Assembly: GCF_003852425.1 (NCBI RefSeq)
Contig: NZ_QAJN01000007.1
Coordinates: 300,329 to 364,328 of the forward strand
Length of the DNA: 64,000 bases
Direction: 5' to 3'
From: Paucibacter sp. KBW04
Lineage (GTDB): Bacteria > Pseudomonadota > Gammaproteobacteria > Burkholderiales > Burkholderiaceae_C
In this document: positions 43,329 through 50,574 of the stretch, piece by piece
How the letters are laid out: each line of letters opens with the position of its first letter
Position numbering within the stretch: position 1 is the stretch's first letter
Notes under the pieces: model-generated
Told to the model about the DNA's origin: nothing
The model's database searches: none
The model's input: the letters and a program-made list of their open reading frames with translations, nothing else
Translations under genes and position numbers: made by a program

Positions 43329-44351
43329 ATGAACAAAACCACCCCCGCCCTGCGCCATTTGGCTGGCCACAAGCTCCCCGCCCTTGGCCTGGGTTGCATG
43401 GGCATGAGCGAGTTCTACGGCGTGAGCGACGACGCCGAATCGTTGGCCACCTTGCATGCCGCCCGCGAACTGGGCCTGCGCCACTTCGACACGGCCGACA
43501 CCTATGGCAGCGGCCATAACGAGCAATTGCTTGGGCGCTTTTTGGCCCAGCTGAGCCCGGCCCAAAGAGCCGAACTCTGCATCGCGACGAAGTTCGGCAT
43601 CAAGCGCCCGCCCGGCACCTACGAGCGCCACATCGACAACTCCCCGGCCTACATCCGCAGCGCGTGTGAGGCTTCGTTGCAACGCCTGGGGGTGGAACAG
43701 ATCGGGCTCTACTACGTGCACAGGCGCGACCCGGCTCAGCCCATCGAGGCGGTGATGCAAACGCTGGCCGAGCTCAAGCGTGAGGGCAAGATAGGCGGTA
43801 TCGGCCTCTCCGAAGTCAGCCTGGAAACCTTGGAACGCGCCCATGCCGTGCATCCGGTGGCGGCCCTGCAAAGCGAGTACTCCTTGTGGGAGCGTGGTGC
43901 CGAAGCACAGATGCTGCCCGCCACCGCTCGCTTGGGCGTCGCCTTCGTGGCCTACAGCCCCCTGGGCCGCGCCCTTCTCAGTGCAGCCCTGCCTGCGAGC
44001 GATGCCTTGGCCGCGAACGACTTCCGTCGCGTCTTGCCCCGCTTCAATGGCGAAGCCGGTGAACAAAACCGCGCCCTGGCTCAACGCCTGGCCGAACTGG
44101 CCGAGGACTGGGGCCTGGCAGGACAAGCCTCCCAGTTGGCGCTGGCCTGGATCTTGGCTAAACAGCCCCATGCCTTGGTCATCCCCGGCACAAGGCGGCA
44201 AAAGCACCTGGGCAGCAATTGGGCGGCGGGCTCTTTGAACCTGAATCCTGTGCAGGTTCAGACCCTGGACGATTTGTTTAAACCCGGCGCCGTGGCGGGG
44301 GAGCGGTATACCGAAGGGGGTTGGGTGGGGATTGAGTCACCGCGCGGGTGA
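43329..44351 (+). CDS. Aldo/keto reductase
   Basis: NADPH-dependent oxidoreductase with a TIM-barrel fold, 340 aa, from an ATG preceded by AGGAG. The catalytic tetrad is recognisable: Asp and Tyr in FDTADTYGSGHNEQLLG, Lys in CIATKFGIK, and His in YYVHRRD. The cofactor-binding end carries IPGTRRQKHLGSNW. It belongs to the YakC/AKR13-like group. Divergent from a LysR gene that probably regulates it. Physiological substrate unknown. Confidence 0.93.
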   Translation: MNKTTPALRHLAGHKLPALGLGCMGMSEFYGVSDDAESLATLHAARELGLRHFDTADTYGSGHNEQLLGRFLAQLSPAQRAELCIATKFGIKRPPGTYERHIDNSPAYIRSACEASLQRLGVEQIGLYYVHRRDPAQPIEAVMQTLAELKREGKIGGIGLSEVSLETLERAHAVHPVAALQSEYSLWERGAEAQMLPATARLGVAFVAYSPLGRALLSAALPASDALAANDFRRVLPRFNGEAGEQNRALAQRLAELAEDWGLAGQASQLALAWILAKQPHALVIPGTRRQKHLGSNWAAGSLNLNPVQVQTLDDLFKPGAVAGERYTEGGWVGIESPRG

Positions 44352-44355
44352 TGCC

Positions 44356-44691
44356 TCACTCTGCGGCGGCCTTTGTCGCCTTGATTTCTATGGCGCGGAT
44401 CAGTAGTTGACGCTTTACGGCCAAGGCGCAGGAGACACCTGCAAATACCCAGATTCCGGGGGCGGCACTGTCTGTGACGAACATGAATGTCCCTGCCAAC
44501 AGACAAGTCGCGCCATGGAAGAAGTGAACGGCGGCGAACTGACGCCTAAGAAAGGCGGCTCCGGGAAGTGGGCCTGAACCGAATCGCACGAGGTCAACTC
44601 GCTTGTTGAATTGAATCTGATAAGCCGACCAAAGCAAGAAAGGGCCCAGCGCGACAAGTAGGCCGGTAAGTAGCAGCACTTCAGTTTTCAT
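44356..44691 (-). CDS. Small hypothetical membrane protein (3 TM)
   Basis: 111 aa from the ATG at 44691. Three hydrophobic segments are visible (LLLTGLLVALGPFLLW, VHFFHGATCLLAGTFMFV and GIWVFAGVSCALAV) and the C-terminal tail is basic. No family was recognised. It lies beyond the attC site of the neighbouring cassette, in the same orientation, but no second attC follows its stop codon; only 4 bp separate it from the convergent reductase. It could be a remnant of the same cassette insertion or an ordinary gene. Confidence 0.6.
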   Translation of the reverse strand: MKTEVLLLTGLLVALGPFLLWSAYQIQFNKRVDLVRFGSGPLPGAAFLRRQFAAVHFFHGATCLLAGTFMFVTDSAAPGIWVFAGVSCALAVKRQLLIRAIEIKATKAAAE

Positions 44692-44836
44692 TGTGGTTCG
44701 TGCGATTGAGTCTTGGGGTTTCGCCTTCGGGGAGAGCGGGAAGGCGAGGAGAGTCCGTGATTCTGAGGGGGCTGCGGGCTCGAACAGTGAGCTTGGCCGT
44801 TGAAAGTGCAAGCGCGCCAGGGATGACTACTGTCAG

Positions 44837-44905
44837 GCCCAACGTCAAAGTTCAGCGGACCAGCCAGCGGAGCTGGCGCAGGTCCGCTGCAATGTTCGGT
44901 TGAGC
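44837..44905 (-). other. Integron attC recombination site
   Basis: 69 bp. On the minus strand it opens with R'' GCTCAAC and ends with R' GTTGGGC, matching RYYYAAC and GTTRRRY. Inside are perfectly paired arms, CAGCGGACC with GGTCCGCTG, and an inner hairpin GCCAGC-GGA-GCTGGC. This combination of degenerate core boxes and imperfect palindrome defines attC sites. It begins immediately after the stop of the 88-aa ORF and in the same orientation, as in a gene cassette. Confidence 0.8.
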
Positions 44906-44906
44906 A

Positions 44907-45173
44907 TCACGCGCCGTCCGCCGTCATGCGCATGGCACTGAAAGCGATGTACTCGTCGGAGTAGGCCGGCCCAAACGATTCCGTGCCTGCCAACCATGCA
45001 TCGAGTTCATCGTCGTGCCGACGAACCGACTCACGAAGGTGCTGGAGCTCTTCTGGAGTGGCGGACCTTCGTACGAGCTCGCGACCTCGGTCATCGGCGA
45101 CACCGAAACGCTCAGCAAGCTCGACGAGCGAGTGAAGCTTTTCGGGAACCTTTGAAAGGTGTAGCCGCTTCAT
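44907..45173 (-). CDS. Gene-cassette ORF, hypothetical protein
   Basis: 88 aa, highly charged and mostly helical (KLHSLVELAERFGVADDRGREL, then LRESVRRHDDELDAWL). No family was recognised. The ATG lies 7 bp after a GTTGAGC core motif (minus strand, 45187-45181), and the stop directly abuts an attC site, so the ORF fills a ~350-bp unit with the size and layout of a mobile integron cassette. No integrase gene or attI site is in the window. Confidence 0.65.
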   Translation of the reverse strand: MKRLHLSKVPEKLHSLVELAERFGVADDRGRELVRRSATPEELQHLRESVRRHDDELDAWLAGTESFGPAYSDEYIAFSAMRMTADGA

Positions 45174-45337
45174 GTCTGATGCTCAACTTTGTTTTCGGCA
45201 ATTCGTTAACGATTTGTGCGCGAGATTTAAGCACGCGATTGAGACACGCCCAATCCGCTGAATTCACCGCACTGGAAACGTGCTCAAACCCGCGCTAGGC
45301 AGCAGACGATATTCCTTTGCCTAACTCGGCAATGAAT

Positions 45338-46840
45338 TCACACAATCTGGCTTGTCGCCTGCCCCCCAGGCGCCTTTTCCCTTCGCATGCTGCGCAGCAA
45401 TGAAACCACCATCCCGCCCAAGATCAATACAGCGAGCCCCAAGGCCGCCCACAGCCAGGCGCGCTGCGGCTTGGCACTCGCCTGCGGGTCCTTCGCCTTG
45501 GGGGCCGAAGAAGCCGCGGGCTTGGGCGGATTCATGCGCACATGCGCCCAGTCCAGGCTGGCCTGACCTGCGGTGCGCAGGGCGGCGGGGCCGGCGGCAG
45601 CGTCGCCCGGCACCAGGCTGGCCAGGCTAAGCGGCAGGCCGCTTGGCACTGAAGCATTGGCCGCACCCGGCTCGACTGGCCGCTGCCAGCTCAGGGCATA
45701 AGGCCCGGGCCCGCTGGCCAGCAAGAGCAGGCTGCGGGTCTGGCTGGCTACTTTCAGCAGGGGCGGGCGCGCGCCCAGCTGGCTGATGGGGCCGGCGCTT
45801 GTGCGCAGGCGCAGGGTGTGAAAGCTGGGGCCGTCCAGGACCAGATCGGGGGTGCTGGTCTCGGCGCCGCCATGCTGGATGCGATAGGCCATGCTGCTGG
45901 CCAGGCCTTCTTCTTGCTCGGGCACGGTCCAGCTCTGCGCCTCTTTGTGGCGCAGGGCATAGAGTGGGTTGCGGCTGTGGCCGCGCAAGGTGGGCGTTAC
46001 GGTATAGCTGGAGCGCAGGCCGCTCAGCGTCACCGGCGCCAGCACATTGGGCTCCTGCAACTCGATGCGCACAGCGTGCAGGGGCAAGGGGCCGGGCAGG
46101 GGGTAGTCGCAGCTCTGCGGGCCGCAGCTGCTGGGCGCGATGGGGGCCGACCATTGCAGGGCGGGCAGGGCTTGGGCGCTTTGCACGGCGTCGATGCGCA
46201 GGGCTTGCAGGCGCGCGCTCTTGGCGGGGTCCAGCCAGCGCAGGCGCAGATAGCGAGACTTGCGGCCTTGCAGGTCCAGCTGCAGGCGCTCGATCTGGGC
46301 AGCGCCACTGCGCAGGCGCGCCAGCTGCTCCGTCCCCGTCAAGACCTGCCAGGTCTTGAGGTCCTCGCTGCCTTCCAGCTGGTAGGCGAACAAGCCCTCG
46401 ACCTCGGGCGCCAGCTCAAACGTCGCTTGCAGAAATTCGCCCTGCACCCGGGAGGCGTCGAAGATCAGGTCGGCGCCTGCAGGCGCGGGCTCGCCCAGCG
46501 CGATCAGGCTCAGGCGGCCGTCCTTGCCCACGCGCAGGCCCAGGGTGTCGGCCCCCGCCTTGGGCTGACGCGGCAGGCTGAACTGAGGCAGCAGATAACT
46601 TTTTCTTTGAGCGGTCTCCAGCGCCGTGTCGGTCCAGGGGTCCAGCCAGGCGAAAGGCATGTCCCGCCCCGCCGCATTGCGCAGGCGCAAATCGCTCAGG
46701 GACGGGTCGGTCACGCCCTGGTAGATGCTCAGCGGCAATTCCAGGCGGTAGTAAGGCCCATGGCCCTGCAAGAGCACCGGCACCTCGTGCGCAAAGGCTG
46801 GCAAGCCAGCCAAGCAAACAAGCGACAACCAACGCTTCAT
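45338..46840 (-). CDS. DUF3999 exported membrane-anchored protein
   Basis: 500 aa. A Sec signal (RWLSLVCLAGLPAFAHE) is followed by a long beta-rich periplasmic region (~20-430) and one C-terminal TM helix (WLWAALGLAVLILGGMVVSLL) with a short basic tail. The segment YYRLELPLSIYQGVTDPSLSDLRLRNAAGRDMPFA is typical of DUF3999. Two Cys residues sit close together (SSCGPQSCDYPL). It overlaps the DUF2339 gene by 4 bp; these two families are usually encoded together, and their function is unknown. Confidence 0.85.
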   Translation of the reverse strand: MKRWLSLVCLAGLPAFAHEVPVLLQGHGPYYRLELPLSIYQGVTDPSLSDLRLRNAAGRDMPFAWLDPWTDTALETAQRKSYLLPQFSLPRQPKAGADTLGLRVGKDGRLSLIALGEPAPAGADLIFDASRVQGEFLQATFELAPEVEGLFAYQLEGSEDLKTWQVLTGTEQLARLRSGAAQIERLQLDLQGRKSRYLRLRWLDPAKSARLQALRIDAVQSAQALPALQWSAPIAPSSCGPQSCDYPLPGPLPLHAVRIELQEPNVLAPVTLSGLRSSYTVTPTLRGHSRNPLYALRHKEAQSWTVPEQEEGLASSMAYRIQHGGAETSTPDLVLDGPSFHTLRLRTSAGPISQLGARPPLLKVASQTRSLLLLASGPGPYALSWQRPVEPGAANASVPSGLPLSLASLVPGDAAAGPAALRTAGQASLDWAHVRMNPPKPAASSAPKAKDPQASAKPQRAWLWAALGLAVLILGGMVVSLLRSMRREKAPGGQATSQIV

Positions 46841-49800
46841 GCCGCTTGCTCCTTGTTCTCAACAACCTTGCCCGGCACCGGCGCAAAGTAACCCACCACC
46901 AGGATCAACACGCCGACACCGATGAAGGACACGATGCGGTAAAGGCCGCCGCGGTCCGCCATCTCCACCAGCAAGAGCTTGGCCACCACCACGCCCAGCA
47001 GCACCGCGCCTGCGGCCCAGGTCGCACGGGTCTGGCGGCGATTGCCCCAGACCATGGCCAGCACCCCGCACAAGGCCCAGACGATGGACACCGCCGCCTG
47101 CGCCAGACGCGAGGCCCACAGCGCGTCCCAGTCCCAAGCCACGCCCGCCAGATGATGGACGCTGCGCAGCACCAGGCCGGTGATCAAGGCCAGGGCCGTG
47201 GCAGCCAGCAGGGCCTGCACCTCTGGCCTCAAGGCCCCGTACAGGGCCCGCCACCAAGCCAACAAAGCGGCCAAGCTCAGCGCCTGAGCCAGCTCCAGCG
47301 GGTTGAGCAGGGGCAGATAGGGCAGGGGCGCGGCCGAGCCCTCGCAAAGCACATTGCCCAGCCACAGCCACAGCATCAACAAAGCAGCCACGGGTGCCAT
47401 GGCCAGTTCCAGATAAGTCTGGCGCCAAGCTTGCAGCGGCCAGCGGGCTTGCAAGGCGGGGCGGCTCAAGGCCCAGGCCAGGAGCGCCGGCACGGCGGCC
47501 CAAGCGGCCACGGTCCAGCCGGAAGTCTCGCCAAACACCAAGCCTGCACGGCGCCCCGCCTCCAGCATGGCCAGGGCGGCAAAGAACCAGAAGCCCAGCA
47601 CATGCACGCCGGCACACAGGCGGGCGTCGAGCCAGCGCGGCAGCTCGCGCAGCAGGCGCAGATGCCAGACCAGAGCCAGCGGCCACAGCAGCCAACCCCA
47701 GTGTTGCGAAGGCAGCTCGCCGCCGTAGGCCAGGGCCGCCACCATCAGGCCCGGCACGGTGGCCGCCGTGATGGCGCCCAGCTCGGGCCAGTCGCGCCGC
47801 CGCGCGATCCAACTCGCGAGAACCGAGCTGCACAGGATCAGCCCCACATCCAGAGCCAGGGCCCAATCGCCCTCGGGCGCGGCCAGGCTCAGCATGCGCC
47901 AGCCTTCCAGATGCCAGGCCAGCAGCCAGGCGGCCAGGCCCCAGCCGGGCAGCAGCCAGGGCAGGGGCTGCTGCCTCGTCCAGAGGTTGGCCCAGCCGGG
48001 CGGGCGCTTGTGATGCCGCTCGCCCGCCATCAGCCACGCCTGAGCCAGCAAGCCCAGGCCGAGCGCCAGCAAGGCGTAGAAGAGGCGATGGGCGGCCTGC
48101 TGTGCCGGGCTGGGCCAGTCCATCAGCAAAAAGCCCAGGGCCGACACCGGCAAGGCCAGGGCCAGCCAGGCCGTGGCGCTATGGCTCATGCGCAGGCTCA
48201 AGGCCAGCACGCCCACGGCCGTCAGCGGCCACAGAATCGCCGCCTCATTCCAGCCCAGGCCGAACAGGGTGGCCAGATGCAACAAGGCCAGGCCACCGGC
48301 CAGACCCAGCTGCTGAGCCCAGCTCCATTGCGCGGCCTGCTGCGCGGCCAGCCAGACGCGGCGCTGCGCCAGCATGCTCCACAGGGCGCCGCCCAGAATG
48401 CTCAGCGCGATCAGGCCGGCCGCGAGCGCACCGCGCCAGCCGCTGGCCAAGGCGGCCGCCTCGGCACCCGCATCGACCGGCCTATGCAGGGTGAACAAAA
48501 AGCTGCCCACCGCCAGCAGACGCAGGACATGGCTCAAGGGCAGGAACTCCGCCAAGCCCCGCTGCTGCCACAGGTATTGCAAGGGCAGGGCCAGCAAGGC
48601 CGTGGCCACCGCTGCAAAAGGCGGCGACAAGAGCTGCCAGGGCAGCATCAGGCCGGCACCGACGCCCAGCCACAGGGCCAAAAGACCCAGCGGCCGCTGC
48701 AGCGCCGAGGCCCGCTCGGCCTCGGGCAGGCGGCGATGCAAGGCCCACACCACCAGCGCGCTCAGGCTCAAAAGGATGGGCCCGATGAGCGAACCCATCA
48801 ACAAGGGCGTGCCCGGCGTGAGGTCCACAACCGTCGCGCCCAGCAGCTTGAAGGCCGCACCGAACAAGACCAGCAGGGCCAGCAGGCGCGCGTACGGCCG
48901 CTGCTGGCGCGCACCCAGCCAGAACATGCCCGCGCCTTCAACCGCCCAGGCCGCGCTGGTCCACTGGCCTTCCAGGCCCAGCGGAATCGCGAGCGTGACG
49001 AAGATGCCGGCCACGATGGCATAGGCCTCGGCCAGCAAGGACAAACCACCCTTTTGACGCTGGAACACCAGGCGGGCAAGCAACAAATAAAACGCTGCCA
49101 GCCCCAAGGCCGAGAAGGCCGGGCCGTTGTGCCATTCCTTGCTCAGCAGGTACTGCAGGCCGAAGGCGGTGATGGGCGTGCCGAAGACCAGGGCGCTGTC
49201 CACCCGGCCCACGGCCTTCAGCGCTTGCAGCGGCGAGGCCCCGACCTGGCTTTCGGCCAGGGTGCGGCGCGCAAACAGCAGGCCGATCAAGGCGAACAGC
49301 AGGAAGAACAAGATCAAAAAGGGCTGGGCAATGCCGTATTGATCGGGGCTGTAGTACTTGTCGGCCCAGCCGGCGGCGAGGGCAAAGGTGCCCACAAAGC
49401 CGATCAGGTTCAGCACCCGCCAGGCCTTGAACCAGGCGATGGCGAAAATGCCCAGGTCCAGAATCGTCAGGTAGAGGAAGAGCGGCACCGGCCGGTTGCT
49501 GCCGGTGGACATCAACACCGGCGAGGCAAAGCCCTCCAGCGCGGCGATGATGGCCAGCACCGGCGCGTTTTGCAGCACGGCCAGGGCAGCGCCCAGCATG
49601 GCAACCAGGGCCAGCAGGCCGAAGCCGGCCTCGGGGGCGATCAGGCCATGCATCTTCACGGCCGCCAGGCAGGTCAGGTAAAACACCCCCACGCCCATGC
49701 CTTGCAAGGACAGGGCGTAGTCGCGCCGACGCTCCCGCAGCCACCAGCCCAGGGCCAGGATGGCGGCACCGGCCAAGGCCACACCGGCATAGCGCAGCTC

Positions 49801-50475
49801 GATGGGCACGGTGACCCGCTCGGCCGTATAGCGCAGCAGGAAAACAAAGCCCAGGAAGAGGATGAAGACGCCGATCTTGACCAGGGTGTTGCCACCCCAG
49901 ATCAGATTGGCGATGGGCGCGGGCAGACGTTCGCGCAAGGGCTTGGCCGGCACGGGCGGAACTGCAGGCGGGCGCACGGGCCGGGGCTGAACCGGAGGCG
50001 ATGGTGGCAGCTCCAGCGGCAGGGGCAGGTCGATCTCGGCTTTGGCTTCGGCATTAACCTCAGCCTTTGCCACTGCCGGTGTGGCGGCAACCACAGGAAG
50101 GGTCACGCTGGGAGGGGCAGGCACCTTGGCCGGAACCGCGGGGCTGGCGGTGCTGGGAGCCTGCACGGGCTTCGGCGAAGCGCTTTCGCCACTCGCGGCC
50201 GGCGCCGACCCTGCTTGCATCTGCTGGCGCAAGCTGCGCAGCTCGGTCTCGGCCTTGGAAAGGCGGCGCTCCAGGGTCTGCACCAGGGCGCGCAGCTCGG
50301 CAATGGCGATCTGGGTTTGCGAAGCGTCCGCCGCCCGCTGGCCCGAGGCCTCAGCGCCGCGTTTGGCCCAGGCATAGCCGCCGACGCCGCCCAGCAGGCC
50401 TAGCAGCAAGGCGCCCGGCACACCGCCGAGCACGGCGCCCAATAGCAACCCAATGACTCCACCCAACAACCCCAT
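46837..50475 (-). CDS. DUF2339 giant multi-spanning membrane protein
   Basis: 1212 aa. It has a Gly-rich N-terminal hydrophobic hairpin (LLGGVIGLLLGAVLGGVPGALLLGLLGG), a coiled coil (ALVQTLERRLSKAETELRSLRQQMQ), a Pro/Ala-rich linker (~95-185) and then roughly 28-30 TM helices to the C-terminus. This is the DUF2339 architecture. Function is unestablished; large size and pairing with the exported DUF3999 protein suggest an envelope complex. The two genes form an operon starting ~100 bp from the EAL gene's 3' end. Confidence 0.88.
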   Translation of the reverse strand: MGLLGGVIGLLLGAVLGGVPGALLLGLLGGVGGYAWAKRGAEASGQRAADASQTQIAIAELRALVQTLERRLSKAETELRSLRQQMQAGSAPAASGESASPKPVQAPSTASPAVPAKVPAPPSVTLPVVAATPAVAKAEVNAEAKAEIDLPLPLELPPSPPVQPRPVRPPAVPPVPAKPLRERLPAPIANLIWGGNTLVKIGVFILFLGFVFLLRYTAERVTVPIELRYAGVALAGAAILALGWWLRERRRDYALSLQGMGVGVFYLTCLAAVKMHGLIAPEAGFGLLALVAMLGAALAVLQNAPVLAIIAALEGFASPVLMSTGSNRPVPLFLYLTILDLGIFAIAWFKAWRVLNLIGFVGTFALAAGWADKYYSPDQYGIAQPFLILFFLLFALIGLLFARRTLAESQVGASPLQALKAVGRVDSALVFGTPITAFGLQYLLSKEWHNGPAFSALGLAAFYLLLARLVFQRQKGGLSLLAEAYAIVAGIFVTLAIPLGLEGQWTSAAWAVEGAGMFWLGARQQRPYARLLALLVLFGAAFKLLGATVVDLTPGTPLLMGSLIGPILLSLSALVVWALHRRLPEAERASALQRPLGLLALWLGVGAGLMLPWQLLSPPFAAVATALLALPLQYLWQQRGLAEFLPLSHVLRLLAVGSFLFTLHRPVDAGAEAAALASGWRGALAAGLIALSILGGALWSMLAQRRVWLAAQQAAQWSWAQQLGLAGGLALLHLATLFGLGWNEAAILWPLTAVGVLALSLRMSHSATAWLALALPVSALGFLLMDWPSPAQQAAHRLFYALLALGLGLLAQAWLMAGERHHKRPPGWANLWTRQQPLPWLLPGWGLAAWLLAWHLEGWRMLSLAAPEGDWALALDVGLILCSSVLASWIARRRDWPELGAITAATVPGLMVAALAYGGELPSQHWGWLLWPLALVWHLRLLRELPRWLDARLCAGVHVLGFWFFAALAMLEAGRRAGLVFGETSGWTVAAWAAVPALLAWALSRPALQARWPLQAWRQTYLELAMAPVAALLMLWLWLGNVLCEGSAAPLPYLPLLNPLELAQALSLAALLAWWRALYGALRPEVQALLAATALALITGLVLRSVHHLAGVAWDWDALWASRLAQAAVSIVWALCGVLAMVWGNRRQTRATWAAGAVLLGVVVAKLLLVEMADRGGLYRIVSFIGVGVLILVVGYFAPVPGKVVENKEQAA

Positions 50476-50521
50476 CCCAGCCCCCAGTCTTTGTCTTGGA
50501 GCGGCATGCTACGCGTAAAGC

Positions 50522-50540
50522 GCGGGCGGCGATGCCCGCC
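50522..50540 (-). terminator. Hairpin 3' of the EAL gene
   Basis: GCGGGC (50522-50527) pairs with GCCCGC (50534-50539) with a 6-nt loop, about 35 bp past the EAL-protein stop. On the minus strand it is followed only by GCTTTA, so terminator strength is doubtful. Confidence 0.35.
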
Positions 50541-50574
50541 CAAAAGGGTGGGGCCGCCAGGCCGGGGCGGGCAC

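Noticed and set aside
43257-44207. Upstream extension of the second LysR protein
   Set aside because: It runs antisense through the aldo-keto reductase gene and has no LysR homology.
45181-45300. Second complete attC site upstream of the cassette ORF
   Set aside because: A long stem can be drawn (GCGCGAG region with CCGCGC region), but R'' deviates (GCCTAGC) and ~30 bases on one side are unpaired, so only the core motif at 45181-45187 is kept.
46846-50403. Long open frame (about 1185 codons) opposite the DUF2339 gene
   Set aside because: It is Gln/His/Gly-rich antisense sequence created by high G+C third positions, has no fold or motif, and lies entirely within a well-supported gene.
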